Origin: Streptomyces sp. WM6378
GTDB lineage: Bacteria; Actinomycetota; Actinomycetes; Streptomycetales; Streptomycetaceae
Direction of reading: 5' to 3'
DNA: 64,000 nucleotides
Assembly (NCBI RefSeq): GCF_001279695.1
Contig: NZ_LGDD01000307.1
Location: 30,405 to 94,404 of the forward strand
The notes beneath the pieces are model-generated. The model was given only the letters and a program-made list of their open reading frames with translations, searched no databases and had not been told where the DNA came from. Of this stretch, positions 49,461 to 58,844 are shown in pieces (position 1 is the first letter of the stretch; every line of letters begins with the position of its first letter). The translations under genes and the position numbers were made by a program.

Positions 49461-50564
49461 ATGCACTTGTCAGACAACTCTGCCGCCGCCGCTCCGGTCA
49501 CCCCCGCGGAGTGGATCCGCCGGGCCCCCAAGGCCGTCCTCCACGACCACCTCGACGGTGGCCTGCGCCCCGCCACCATCGTCGAGCTGGCCCGCGCCTG
49601 CGGGTACGCCGGTCTGCCGACCGAGGACCCGGCCGAGCTCGCGGTGTGGTTCCGCGACGCCGCGGACTCCGGCTCCCTTGAGCGCTACCTGGAGACCTTC
49701 GCCCACACCTGCGCGGTGATGCAGACCCGCGAGGCGCTGCACCGCATCGCGGCCGAGTGCGCCGAGGACCTGGCGGCCGACGGGGTCGTCTACGCGGAGG
49801 TGCGCTACGCCCCCGAGCAGCACCTGGAAGCCGGCCTGACCCTCGACGAGGTCGTGGACGCCGTCAACGAGGGCCTGCGCGAGGGCGAGCGCCGCACCGG
49901 AGGGAAGATCACCGTCCGCGCGCTGCTCACCGGCATGCGGCACACCCGGCGCTCCCTGGAGATAGCCGAGCTCACCGTCGCCCACCGCGACCGCGGGGTG
50001 GCGGGCTTCGACATCGCGGGCGGCGAGATCGGCAACCCGCCGGCCGAGCACCTGCCCGCCTTCCAGCACCTCAAGCACCACAACTGCCACATCACCATCC
50101 ACGCCGGCGAGGCCGTGGGTGCCGAGTCCGTCCACGAGGCGGTCCAGGTGTGCGGCGCCGAGCGCATCGGACACGGCGTGCGCATCACCGACGACATCGC
50201 CGCGGACGGCACGCTGGGCCACCTGGCCGCGTACGTCCGTGACAACCGGATCGCCCTGGAGGTCTGCCCGACCTCCAACCTCCAGACCGGCGCCGCGATC
50301 TCGTACGAGAAGCACCCGATCGACGGGCTGCGCCGGCTCGGCTTCACGGTCACGCTGAACACCGACAACCGCCTGGTGTCCGGCACGACCATGAGCGAGG
50401 AGTTCCAGCACATGGCGGACGCCTTCGGCTACGGCCCGGAGGTCTTCGAGGAGTTCACCGTCGCCGCGGTCGAGGCGGCGTTCCTGCCGCTGCCGGAACG
50501 CCGTCGCATCATCGACGAGATCGTGCGTCCCGGCTACGCGGCGATCAGTTCAACTTCCCTCTGA
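49461..50564 (+). CDS. add: Adenosine deaminase
   Basis: A 367-residue amidohydrolase that converts adenosine or deoxyadenosine to inosine and ammonia. The metal and catalytic motifs are all visible: [16 protein letters not shown] (HxH), [10 protein letters not shown] with the catalytic Glu and His, ERIGHGVRI, and [12 protein letters not shown] with the Asp ligand. Length is normal. Codons 3-6 contain the GntR operator core (49467-49477), so repressor binding there would block transcription close to the start. It overlaps the convergent S15 peptidase gene by 20 bp. Confidence 0.95.
   Translation: MHLSDNSAAAAPVTPAEWIRRAPKAVLHDHLDGGLRPATIVELARACGYAGLPTEDPAELAVWFRDAADSGSLERYLETFAHTCAVMQTREALHRIAAECAEDLAADGVVYAEVRYAPEQHLEAGLTLDEVVDAVNEGLREGERRTGGKITVRALLTGMRHTRRSLEIAELTVAHRDRGVAGFDIAGGEIGNPPAEHLPAFQHLKHHNCHITIHAGEAVGAESVHEAVQVCGAERIGHGVRITDDIAADGTLGHLAAYVRDNRIALEVCPTSNLQTGAAISYEKHPIDGLRRLGFTVTLNTDNRLVSGTTMSEEFQHMADAFGYGPEVFEEFTVAAVEAAFLPLPERRRIIDEIVRPGYAAISSTSL
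49467..49477. promoter_or_regulatory. GntR operator core inside codons 3-6 of adenosine deaminase
   Basis: TTGTCAGACAA matches the core of the site at 48626-48638 exactly and begins 6 bp after the ATG. An operator placed within the coding start suggests a roadblock mechanism or an almost leaderless transcript. Confidence 0.8.
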
Positions 50565-52332
50565 CGACGGGCAGTTGGAGCGTCCCCGGGTCGCCGGGGG
50601 CACTCACGACCGTCACCGGCTTGATGCCCTTGTTGCCGAGGTAGGAGTCGTCGCTCGCGGCGACCACGAACTCGATGCGGTGCCCGGCCTCGTAGCGGTG
50701 CGCGATGCCGGGCAGGGCGACGGTGAACGGCTTCGTGACGTCCGGCACCCGCACCGGGGCGATCAGGCGGCGCACCAGGGTCTTGGTGCCGTCGGGGGCC
50801 ACGTCGTACAGCTTGGCGAAGAGGACCAGCTTGTCGGCGGCGTTGCCCGAGTTCTGCACCCTCTCCGCCGCGGGCGAGGAGACCTTGAGGGTGGCCTTCG
50901 CCGAGCCGACCACGTCGACGGGCGCCTTCAGCCGGTCGGTGTCCCAGCCGAGGTAGGTGCCCGCGGTGTCGTACGGGGCGGGGTCGGGCAGGCCGATCGC
51001 GTCGGCCAGCGAGCTCTCCGAATGGCTCGTCGGGACCAGCCGGTTGGTGTACGTGCGGCTGCCGCGCGCCACCTTCGCGCGGTCGTCGACGAGCTTGCCG
51101 TCGCCGGAGAGGTAGACCGTCTGAGTGAGCGGCGGGACCTTGGGCGCCGCCCCGTAGCCGCGCTGCCAGTCGCGGTAGTAGGCGAGGGCGGGCCCCGTGT
51201 CGGTGTTCTTCTGCTTGCGCAGGTAGCGGTCGAACCAGGCCAGGATGCGCTGACCGGTGTAGCTGGTCTCCAGGTTGCCCTGGGACATGTTGAGTTCACC
51301 GGGCACCTGGCCGCCGCTGTGGCCCCAGGACTGCCAGATCATCTTGGTCGTGGTGCCGCGGTCCTTGAGCGCGTTGTACGTCGCCGTCGCCTCGTTGAGG
51401 TTGAACAGGGTGTCGGTCTGCCCCTGGATGAGCAGGGTGGGCGCCTCGATGCGGTCGAGGTAGCCGACCGGCGAGACGCTGCGGGCGTAGCGCTGCATCG
51501 CGGCGGTGGCGGCGGCCGGGTAGCTGCCCGAGTTGAGCAGTCCGAAGGTGTCGCAGACACCGGGCACGAAGTGCGCACAGCCGAGCGAGCCCCAGCGGGA
51601 CGGGTCGAGGTTGGGCAGCGTGATGGGCTGGCTCTCGCCGATGAGGTAGAACCCGTTGGTCCACTGCCATTTGAAGGCGCCGGGCACCTTGCGGTCGGCC
51701 GCGTTGTTGGGGTCGAGCGCGTACGTCAGGTCGTTCCAGGTGATCATCGGGACGAGGGCGTCGACGCGGTGGTCGACGGCGGCCGTGGCCATCTGGATGG
51801 CCCCGCCGTACGAGCCGCCGATCATGCCGACGCGCGGGTCGCCCGGGCGGTCCTTGGTGACGAAGTCGATGCGCGTGCCGTCGTCGGCGGCGCGGGTCCC
51901 GGCGAGGAAGTCGATGAGGCGGGACGCGGCGCGGCCGTCGATCCCCGGATCGTCCAGCGAGATGAGGCAGCCCGACTTGCCGAAGCCGAGCCCCGAGTAG
52001 GCGAGGGCGACGTAGCCGCGGGTGGCGAACGCCTTGCCGGTGGCGCCGGTCGTGCCGTCCGACTTGCTGCCTCCGAAGCCGTTGGTGGTGAGCACGGAGG
52101 GCGCGGGGTGCGCCTTGTCGACTCCGGCCGGGCGGTAGAGGTCGGCGTCGACGGCGCAGGTCCGGCCGCCCACCGTGACCGTGAACCTCAGCGCGGTGAC
52201 GGTGACTTGGCCCTGGGCGCCACCTTGCGACGCGGCGGCCGGCGCGGCCGCGAGCAGCGGTACGGCGAGTGCCGTGCCGAGGGCGGTCGCCAGCGGTCTG
52301 CGGACTCTGGGCATGGTACGGCGACGGGTCAC
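50545..52332 (-). CDS. Secreted S15/CocE-type Xaa-Pro dipeptidyl-peptidase
   Basis: A ~595-residue exported alpha/beta hydrolase of the X-Pro dipeptidyl-peptidase/CocE group. A signal peptide ([20 protein letters not shown]) is followed by the catalytic domain: [12 protein letters not shown] with the nucleophile Ser, [10 protein letters not shown] with Asp and QSWGHSGGQ with His. A C-terminal jelly-roll domain ([20 protein letters not shown]) is typical. It removes Xaa-Pro dipeptides from peptides outside the cell or hydrolyses esters. GTG 52332 has GGAGG upstream; ATG 52314 is possible. Confidence 0.92.
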   Translation of the reverse strand: MTRRRTMPRVRRPLATALGTALAVPLLAAAPAAASQGGAQGQVTVTALRFTVTVGGRTCAVDADLYRPAGVDKAHPAPSVLTTNGFGGSKSDGTTGATGKAFATRGYVALAYSGLGFGKSGCLISLDDPGIDGRAASRLIDFLAGTRAADDGTRIDFVTKDRPGDPRVGMIGGSYGGAIQMATAAVDHRVDALVPMITWNDLTYALDPNNAADRKVPGAFKWQWTNGFYLIGESQPITLPNLDPSRWGSLGCAHFVPGVCDTFGLLNSGSYPAAATAAMQRYARSVSPVGYLDRIEAPTLLIQGQTDTLFNLNEATATYNALKDRGTTTKMIWQSWGHSGGQVPGELNMSQGNLETSYTGQRILAWFDRYLRKQKNTDTGPALAYYRDWQRGYGAAPKVPPLTQTVYLSGDGKLVDDRAKVARGSRTYTNRLVPTSHSESSLADAIGLPDPAPYDTAGTYLGWDTDRLKAPVDVVGSAKATLKVSSPAAERVQNSGNAADKLVLFAKLYDVAPDGTKTLVRRLIAPVRVPDVTKPFTVALPGIAHRYEAGHRIEFVVAASDDSYLGNKGIKPVTVVSAPGDPGTLQLPVVRGKLN

Positions 52333-52483
52333 GGCGTCCTCCACGGCGAGCGAGCCTACCGATTGGCAGGGCGGGCTCATGCTGTGACACGTGCAAGTTC
52401 TGCGTCAACGGCTTCGACACGAGCCGTCCGGCGGTTCGGCAGATTGGTTGTCGTTCTGCTGCGGGCCGGCTGTGGCTGGTCGC

Positions 52484-52575
52484 TCCCCCCGAGTTCTCGG
52501 CTCCGCTCGAACAGGGGGGACCCTCATCGCGGCGGAGCCGCACAATGTCAGAGCCCCGCGCCCCTATCGGGGCGC
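52484..52575. repeat. Streptomycete intergenic hairpin elements (two stems)
   Basis: Stem 1: TCCCCCC (52484-52490) and GGGGGGA (52514-52520) enclose GAGTTCTCGGCTCCGCTC. Stem 2: GCGCCCC-TATC-GGGGCGC (52558-52575). I recognise both as forms of hairpins scattered in intergenic DNA of many streptomycetes. Their location just beyond the start of the S15 gene and past the end of the peptidase operon fits termination. Confidence 0.65.
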
Positions 52576-52620
52576 TGCACCGCAGCAGCATGCGACAAAT
52601 CCTCGGAGCCATAGCCGAGC

Positions 52621-53556
52621 TCAGGCCAGCGCTGGCGCCTCCAGCGTGATCGTCCCCCCGTCCGCGTCCAGCACCGCCGGCACCCCCAGCGGCATCGTCA
52701 GGGCCGCGTCGCAGTGTCCGAAGCCCAGGTCTTCCACTACCGGTACGCCCAGTCGGCCCAGGCGTTCACGCAGCACCGGGCGCATCCTCTCCTCGTACGG
52801 TCCGCACTCCAGCCAGGAGCCGAGGGCGACGCCGGTCACGCCTTCCAGCCAGCCCGCGCGCAGGAGTTGGGTCAGGATGCGGTCGAGGCGGTAGTCCTCC
52901 TCGCCGGTGTCTTCGAGCAGGAGCAGTCCGCCCGCCGCGGACGGGCGGGCGTGCGGGGTGGCGAGGTCCGCGGCGAGCAGGGACGCGCAGCCGCCGACGG
53001 TGACGCCGCGGGCGCGGCCGGGGATCAGGGCGCGGGCGCCCGGCAGGCCGAGGGTCATCGCGGCCTCCGGCTCGAACAGGGTGGTGCGCAGGGACTCCTG
53101 GGTGGCGGCGTTCTTGAGGAAGGCGAGCGTGGCGGCCATCGGGCCGTACAGGGTGGCCAGGCCCAGGCGTACGGCGAACGCCTCGTGCAGGGCGGTCACG
53201 TCGCTGTAGCCGATGAGCACCTTGGGTCCGGCCGCCCGCAGCGCGTTCCAGTCGAGGAGGTCGACCATGCGCTGGGCGCCGTAGCCGCCGCGGGCGCACA
53301 TCACCGCGTCGACACTCGGGTCGCACCAGGCCCGCTGGAAGTCGCGCGCCCGCGTCTCGTCCTCGCCCGCCAGGTAGCCCAACTCCCCTTGTTTGTCCGT
53401 GACTTGGGGTGTGACGACCGGGTCGAGGTCCCAGCCGCGCAGGATGTCGAGCCCGGCCTGGAGCCGCCCCTCGACGACGGGCCCGCTCGGGGCGACCACG
53501 GCGATTCTGGCGCCGGGCCGCAGCCGGGGCGGGCGGGTGAGTTCGGCGGCGGTCAC
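52621..53556 (-). CDS. S66-family LD-carboxypeptidase
   Basis: A 311-residue cytosolic serine peptidase that cleaves the terminal D-amino acid from muropeptide tetrapeptides. Catalytic Ser is in VLIGYSDVTALHEAF, Glu in LLLLEDTGEEDYRLDR and His in LGFGHCDAALTMPLG; the start RIAVVAPSGPV is typical. It is the last gene of a four-peptidase operon and overlaps the S9 gene by 4 bp (GTGA). Together with the M55 and M20 enzymes it fits peptidoglycan recycling. Confidence 0.93.
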   Translation of the reverse strand: MTAAELTRPPRLRPGARIAVVAPSGPVVEGRLQAGLDILRGWDLDPVVTPQVTDKQGELGYLAGEDETRARDFQRAWCDPSVDAVMCARGGYGAQRMVDLLDWNALRAAGPKVLIGYSDVTALHEAFAVRLGLATLYGPMAATLAFLKNAATQESLRTTLFEPEAAMTLGLPGARALIPGRARGVTVGGCASLLAADLATPHARPSAAGGLLLLEDTGEEDYRLDRILTQLLRAGWLEGVTGVALGSWLECGPYEERMRPVLRERLGRLGVPVVEDLGFGHCDAALTMPLGVPAVLDADGGTITLEAPALA

Positions 53557-55532
53557 TTGGTGAGCTCCAGGAGAGGGATGTCGGTGCGGTCGATCGCGAA
53601 CACCTGTGCGTACAGCGAGAATTCGGCCTCCAGGGCGCGGATCATCGTGTCGGCGCGGCGGAAGCCGTGGCCCTCGCCCTCGAAGGTGAGGTAGGCGTGC
53701 GGGATGCCGCGCCCGGCCATCTTCTCCAGGAAGTGTTCGCACTGCGCGGGCGGGCAGATCGCGTCGTCCAGGCCCTGGAGCAGCAGGAAGGGCGCGGTGA
53801 TGCGGTCGGCGTGCTGGGCGGGCGAGCGTTCGCGGTAGCGGCCGGGCAGTTCGGCGTACGGGCCGACGAGGGTCTCCAGGTACCGCGATTCGAAGTCGTG
53901 GGTGACGTCGAGCCAGCCCGCGAGGTCGAGGACGGGGTAGCTGACGGTGCCGCAGGCGTACACGTCGGTGGCGGCGAGGGATGCGGCCGTGGTCCAGCCG
54001 CCCGCGCTGCCGCCCCGGATCGCGAGGCGGCGGGGGTCGGCGTTGCCCTCGTCGGCCAGGGCGCGGGCGACGGCGGCGCAGTCCTCGACGTCGACGACGC
54101 CCCACTGTTCGCGCAGCCGGTTGCGGTAGGCGCGCCCGTAGCCCGTGGAGCCTCCGTAGTCGACCTTGACGACGCCGATGCCGCGCGAGGTGAAGTAGGC
54201 GGTCTCCAGGTCGAGCACGAGGGAGACATTGCTGGTGGGGCCGCCGTGCGCCCAGATCACATAGGGCGGCAGTTCGTCGGCGGGGGCGATCCGGTCGGGG
54301 CTGTGCGGCGGGTAGACGTGGGCGTGGATGTCCCGGCCGCCGGGGCCGGTGTAGGTGCGGATCAGCGGTTCGGGGTAGTACGCCGGGTCGACCGCGTCGG
54401 CGTGGCCGCAGCCGATCACGCGGGCGCGGCCGGTGGCGGTGTCGAGTTCGACGAGTTCGTACGCGGTGCGCGGGCTCGCGGCCACGCCCACGATGCGGCT
54501 GCCGTGGGCGGCGAGCGTCGGGCTCCACTGGGTCCAGGGTCCGGCGGCGTCGACGAGTTCGCCGCTCTCGGGGTCGAGTATGCCGAGCGTGGTGGCGCCC
54601 CGGCCGTGCACGACGGCGACGAGGCCGCTCTCCAGGGGCTGGAACCAGCTCCGCCCGACCTGCCACAGCGGTCCCGCGAACTCCTCCTCGCGGGGGCACA
54701 GCGCGAACGGCTCCCCTCCCCCGGGGTCCGCGCGGTACAGGTTCCACCAGCCGCTGCGGTCGGAGGCGAACAGGAGCTGTCCGTCGGCGGCCCAGTCGGC
54801 CTGCGCGATGGATTCCTCGGGGCCGCCCGCGAACGTCCGGGCCCGGCGCAACGTGCCGTCCTCGCCGACGTCCGCGAGGATCAGCTCGGTGCCGTCCCAC
54901 GGCATCCGGGGGTGGTCCCAGCCGATCCACGCGGCCCGCCGCCCGTCGGGCGAGAGCCGCGGGCCGGTGACGAAGCGGTGCCGCCCATCGCTCAACTCCC
55001 TTACCGCTCCCCGGTGTTCGGCCGCCGATCCGTCCAGCGGCACGGCCACGATCACGCGGCGTACGTCGGTGGGGCCCTCGCCGGTGAACTCCTCCAGGAC
55101 GCACCACACTTCGCCCCGGTCGAGGTCGATCCGGGGATCGACCCAGCGCAGGCCTCCCCCGACCGGCGACAGCGGGGTGAGTGGCCTGGGCGCGGCCGTC
55201 GCGTTCGGCTCGTACGCGTAGAGGCGCTGGTCGTCGAAGTGGACGAAGACGACGAGCGGGCCCTTTGCCGCGCGGTCGGCGCCGTGCCAGGGGTGGCCGC
55301 CGTACTCCATGACCCGGCTGCGCACGTTCCACGGTGCGGGCAGCACCGGCTGCGCCTCGTCCCCGGGGCGGCGGCGCACCAGGACCCGCCTGCCGCCCTC
55401 GGCGGGGCGCGCCTCCGTCCACCACAGGTCGTCGCCGACCACCCCGACGTGGTCGGGGTGACCGTCGTGCGCGGCGGCCAGGGCCGCGTCGATCGGCGAC
55501 GGCCAGCTTCCGTAAGGCGCGGTGGGCACCAT
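53553..55532 (-). CDS. S9-family prolyl oligopeptidase-type peptidase
   Basis: A 659-residue cytosolic peptidase. The N-terminal ~400 residues form a beta-propeller (repeats such as PRLSPDGRRAAWIGWDHPRM and DGQLLFASDRSGWWNLYRAD). The catalytic domain has AIRGGSAGGWTTAA (Ser), LLQGLDDAICPPAQ (Asp) and FEGEGHGFR (His). S9 enzymes of this shape act as acylaminoacyl- or dipeptidyl-peptidases on short peptides. It follows the M20 gene by a 21-bp gap and overlaps the S66 gene. Confidence 0.93.
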   Translation of the reverse strand: MVPTAPYGSWPSPIDAALAAAHDGHPDHVGVVGDDLWWTEARPAEGGRRVLVRRRPGDEAQPVLPAPWNVRSRVMEYGGHPWHGADRAAKGPLVVFVHFDDQRLYAYEPNATAAPRPLTPLSPVGGGLRWVDPRIDLDRGEVWCVLEEFTGEGPTDVRRVIVAVPLDGSAAEHRGAVRELSDGRHRFVTGPRLSPDGRRAAWIGWDHPRMPWDGTELILADVGEDGTLRRARTFAGGPEESIAQADWAADGQLLFASDRSGWWNLYRADPGGGEPFALCPREEEFAGPLWQVGRSWFQPLESGLVAVVHGRGATTLGILDPESGELVDAAGPWTQWSPTLAAHGSRIVGVAASPRTAYELVELDTATGRARVIGCGHADAVDPAYYPEPLIRTYTGPGGRDIHAHVYPPHSPDRIAPADELPPYVIWAHGGPTSNVSLVLDLETAYFTSRGIGVVKVDYGGSTGYGRAYRNRLREQWGVVDVEDCAAVARALADEGNADPRRLAIRGGSAGGWTTAASLAATDVYACGTVSYPVLDLAGWLDVTHDFESRYLETLVGPYAELPGRYRERSPAQHADRITAPFLLLQGLDDAICPPAQCEHFLEKMAGRGIPHAYLTFEGEGHGFRRADTMIRALEAEFSLYAQVFAIDRTDIPLLELTK

Positions 55533-55553
55533 CGTGGCAACTCTCCCTCGGGG

Positions 55554-56885
55554 CTATGCGGACCGCAGGTAGTGGTCGAGGACCCGGACGCCGAAGTGCA
55601 GCGCGTCAACGGGCACCCGTTCGTCGACGCCGTGGAACAGCGCCTGGTAGTCGAGCCCGGCCGGCATCCGCAGCGGCGCGAAGCCGTAGCCGGTGATGCC
55701 GAGCCGGGAGAACTGCTTGGCGTCGGTGCCGCCCGACATGCAGTACGGCACCACCTGGCCCTCGGGGGCGAACCGCTCGATGGCGGCTTGCAGTTTGAGG
55801 TACGTCGGTGAGTCGACCGGCGCCTGGAGCGCGACCTCGCCGTGGTGGAAGTCCCAGTCGACGTCTGGCCCGGTCAGCCGGTCCATGGTGGTACGGAACT
55901 CGGCTTCGCCGCCCGGCACGATCCGCCCGTCGACGTACGCGGTCGCGTGCCCCGGGATGACGTTGACCTTGTAACCGGCTTCCAGCATCGTCGGGTTGGC
56001 GCTGTTGCGGATCACCGGCTCGACCAGGGCGGCGGCCGGGCCGAGCTTGCCGAGCAGTTCGGCGGCGTCGAAACCCTCGGCGTCCGGGTCGGCGTCGATG
56101 CCGTGCAGGTCGGCGAGTGCGACGAGGCTCGCGCGGACCGTCGGGGTGATCCTGACCGGCCACTCGTGCTCGCCGATGCGGGCGATGGCCGAGGCGAGCC
56201 GGCTGACCGCGTTGGCGTGGTTCACCTTGGAGCCGTGGCCCGCGCGGCCGTGTGCGGTGAGCCGCAGCCAGGCGGTGCCGCGCTCGCCCGCGCCGATCGG
56301 GTAGATCTCCATGCCCCGCCCGGCGTGGAAGGTGACCCCGCCCGACTCGCTGATCCCCTCCGTGCACCCCTCGAACAGTTCGGGGTGGTGGTCGGCGAGG
56401 AAGCCGGAGCCGTCGACGGCGCTGGCCTCCTCGTCGGCGGTGTAGGCGATGACGATGTCCCGCCGGGGCCGCACCCCGTGCCGGGCCCAGGCCCGTACGA
56501 CGGCGAGGACCATCGCGTCCATGTTCTTCATGTCGACGGCGCCCCGGCCCCAGACCACGCCGCCGGTGACCTCGCCCGAGAAGGGGTGCACGCTCCAGTC
56601 GGCGGCCTCGGCGGGCACCACGTCCAGGTGCCCGTGCACCAGGAGCGCGTCGGCGGACGGGTCGGTGCCCTCGATCCGGGCGACCACGTTCGTACGCCCT
56701 TCGGTGCGCTCCAGCATGCGGGGTTCGAGGCCCGCCGCGGCGAGGCGCTCGGCGACGTACTCGGCGGCCGGGCGCTCCCGGCAGTCGCCGCCGCCCCGGT
56801 TGCTGGTGTCGATCCGGATCAGCTCGGAGGTGAAGGCCACCACCTCGTCGAGCGCCACCTGATCGGCTGTCTCCACCTCAGCCAT
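55554..56885 (-). CDS. M20-family metallopeptidase
   Basis: A 443-residue zinc peptidase with a dimerisation domain. Motifs: LLVHGHLDVVPAEA (His, Asp), WGRGAVDMKN (bridging Asp), IAYTADEEASAVDG (catalytic Glu and ligand) and FHGVDERVPV at the C-terminus. Members cleave dipeptides, including those with D-residues. The ATG at 56885 overlaps the stop of the M55 gene by 8 bp. In this operon it probably finishes the hydrolysis of peptides released by its neighbours. Confidence 0.93.
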   Translation of the reverse strand: MAEVETADQVALDEVVAFTSELIRIDTSNRGGGDCRERPAAEYVAERLAAAGLEPRMLERTEGRTNVVARIEGTDPSADALLVHGHLDVVPAEAADWSVHPFSGEVTGGVVWGRGAVDMKNMDAMVLAVVRAWARHGVRPRRDIVIAYTADEEASAVDGSGFLADHHPELFEGCTEGISESGGVTFHAGRGMEIYPIGAGERGTAWLRLTAHGRAGHGSKVNHANAVSRLASAIARIGEHEWPVRITPTVRASLVALADLHGIDADPDAEGFDAAELLGKLGPAAALVEPVIRNSANPTMLEAGYKVNVIPGHATAYVDGRIVPGGEAEFRTTMDRLTGPDVDWDFHHGEVALQAPVDSPTYLKLQAAIERFAPEGQVVPYCMSGGTDAKQFSRLGITGYGFAPLRMPAGLDYQALFHGVDERVPVDALHFGVRVLDHYLRSA

Positions 56886-57711
56886 ACTGCTCCTCCACCG
56901 CGGACGAGACGATCGTCGTGACCGCCTTGAAGGTGCGAATGCCCTCATACATCGTCAAACTGGTGTAGGAAACACGCCGTTCACCCGTACGCGCCACGCC
57001 GGGCACCACAGTGGCCGCGTCGGCGAGGTGCTCGGCGTCGAACTCGATCTCCACGGTGAACGGCCCGCCGTCCACGGGCGCGACCCTGCGGGCCAGCGCC
57101 GCGGCCTCCTTCGCGGCCGCCCTGATGTCGCCCGCGGTACGCGCGGGGGTGCGGCACACCGCCGCGTACCGCGAGACGTGGTCCTTGACGGCCACCTTGC
57201 GGGCGTCCGGCGCGTAGCCCTCGGCGTCGGCGCAGGTGAGGTCGTCGCCGGTGACCAGGACCACGGGCACCCCGTACTCGGCGACGACGTGCGCGTTGAG
57301 CAGACCCTCGCTGGCGCGCGCGCCGTTGAGCCACACGCCGGTGATGGAGTTGGCGAGGTAGGTGTGGGCGAGCACGCCCTGCGTGCCGGCGCCCGTGTGG
57401 TAGCCGACGAAGGCGATGCCGTCGACGTCGCCGTGCTGGATGCCCTCCACCATGGACAGCGACTTGTGCTTGCCGGTGAGCATCTGGGCCCGTTCGTCGA
57501 GCCGTTCCAACAGCAGGTTGCGCATGGACCAGTGCGCCTCATTGATGAGCACCTCGTCGGCGCCCCCGTCGAAGAAACCGAGCACGGCCGCGTTCACGTC
57601 GGAGGTGAACATCGCCCGGCAGCGCTCCCACTGCGGCGTTCCCGGCAGCACGTCGGCCGGCCAGGTGACTCCGGTGGCGCCTTCCATGTCCGCACTGATG
57701 AGGATCTTCAT
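56878..57711 (-). CDS. M55-family D-aminopeptidase (DppA-like)
   Basis: A 277-residue zinc D-aminopeptidase. Family motifs: KILISADMEGATGVTWPADV at the start with the metal Asp and Glu, FVGYHTGAGTQGVLAHTY with His ligands and LLNAHVVAEYG with Asn-His. DppA of Bacillus releases D-Ala from D-Ala-D-Ala and related peptides. As first gene of the operon it sets the theme of D-amino-acid peptide breakdown. The ATG at 57711 was chosen because the preceding residues are not conserved in character. Confidence 0.93.
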   Translation of the reverse strand: MKILISADMEGATGVTWPADVLPGTPQWERCRAMFTSDVNAAVLGFFDGGADEVLINEAHWSMRNLLLERLDERAQMLTGKHKSLSMVEGIQHGDVDGIAFVGYHTGAGTQGVLAHTYLANSITGVWLNGARASEGLLNAHVVAEYGVPVVLVTGDDLTCADAEGYAPDARKVAVKDHVSRYAAVCRTPARTAGDIRAAAKEAAALARRVAPVDGGPFTVEIEFDAEHLADAATVVPGVARTGERRVSYTSLTMYEGIRTFKAVTTIVSSAVEEQYG

Positions 57712-57862
57712 GGCGCCCCACGGTACCCGTCGCCCCATACCCGGGCCAGGGACCGGGCGGACACCAGAGGTCCATACCTGTGACGCCCGGCGCACGGCCG
57801 CCTCCTCCCTCGCGGCGGCTTCTCCCCGGAGCCGCGGACAGGGGCCAATGGATACTGGCCGC

Positions 57863-58474
57863 ATGCGTATTGACTTCGATCCCGCCGCCATGTCCCGCGT
57901 CGAGTTCTACCGTTTGCTCACCGCGACCGTGGTGCCGCGGCCCATCGCCTGGGTGTCGACCGTGGACGGCGAAGGCACCCCCAACCTCGCGCCGCACTCG
58001 TTCTTCACCATCTCTTCCGTCGCGCCGCCCGTCGTCCAGTTCACCTCGGTGGGGCGCAAGGACTCGCTCCGCAATGTGGAGGCGACCGGCCAGTTCGTGG
58101 TCAACTTCGCGCCCGAGCCACTCCACGCGCAGATCAACGACACGGCGACCAACTTCCCGCCCGGCGTCAGCGAGTTCGATCAGGCGGGCCTCTCCACCGA
58201 GCCGAGCCTGCGGGTGAAGCCGCCGCGGGTGGCCCTGTCGCCGGTGGCGCTGGAGTGCGAGCTGCACAGCACGCTCGGGATAGGTGACTCGACGGTCGTG
58301 TTCGGGCGCGTCGTGCACGCGGTGGTCTCGGACGAGGTGATGGTCGACGGCCACCCCGAGATCACCCGGCTGCGTCCGCTGTCCCGGCTCGGCAGGGACG
58401 AGTGGGGCACCCTCGCCGAGCCGCGCGAGCTCAGCCGCGTGCCGTACACCGGGCCCGGTCGCGAAGGCGCCTGA
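57863..58474 (+). CDS. Flavin reductase-domain FMN-binding protein
   Basis: A 203-residue protein of the DIM6/NTAB (flavin-reductase-like) family. The FMN site pattern is TVVPRPIAWVSTVDGEGTPN followed by LAPHSFFTISSVAPPVVQFT. ALECELHSTLGIGDSTVVFG and VVHAVVSDEV are also typical. It may reduce FMN with NAD(P)H for a monooxygenase, or be a stand-alone reductase. ATG 57863 is used; ATG 57848 would add five residues and has AGGGG upstream. It diverges from the peptidase operon. Confidence 0.88.
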   Translation: MRIDFDPAAMSRVEFYRLLTATVVPRPIAWVSTVDGEGTPNLAPHSFFTISSVAPPVVQFTSVGRKDSLRNVEATGQFVVNFAPEPLHAQINDTATNFPPGVSEFDQAGLSTEPSLRVKPPRVALSPVALECELHSTLGIGDSTVVFGRVVHAVVSDEVMVDGHPEITRLRPLSRLGRDEWGTLAEPRELSRVPYTGPGREGA

Positions 58475-58543
58475 ACCCCGGCCTCGGGGGCCGCACAGCG
58501 CGCTCGGCATGCGGTGGCCGGGCGGGCGGGTCACCCTGGGTTC

Positions 58544-58747
58544 ATGGGCAGACCAGGGGCAGCGAGCACTCGCCCACCCGTGCGGCGCGGCGCGGTGCGC
58601 GCCCGGGCCCGGCAGGCGGGCTGGGCGGCCCGCCTGGCAAGCCTCATCTGGGCGGCCGGCCGGCTGGCGGGCCGCTGGGAGGAGCGGCTGCGCCGCTCGC
58701 GGCGGCGCCTCGGACGGCTCCGGGCCAACCGCCCGACCCGCCACTGA
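58544..58747 (+). CDS. Possible 67-residue Arg-rich small protein
   Basis: An Arg-rich frame (RAVRARARQAGWAARLASLI is a central part) with one weak hydrophobic patch and no Lys or Asp. The upstream region lacks a good ribosome site. GC-rich DNA readily gives such frames by chance, so this call is weak. There is no other gene in this 370-bp stretch. Confidence 0.3.
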   Translation: MGRPGAASTRPPVRRGAVRARARQAGWAARLASLIWAAGRLAGRWEERLRRSRRRLGRLRANRPTRH

Positions 58748-58844
58748 TCTTGGGGGGTGCCGGCCCGACCCGCGCGGCCGTCTCCATGTCTGCGTACCCT
58801 CCGATCAAGAGCGGTCGCAAGTCGGCCCCCTTAGGGTCGAAGGC

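Noticed and set aside
52440..52580. Structured RNA gene (SRP or tmRNA-like) upstream of the S15 peptidase
   Set aside because: The stems match common streptomycete intergenic hairpins and no conserved RNA core motifs could be identified.
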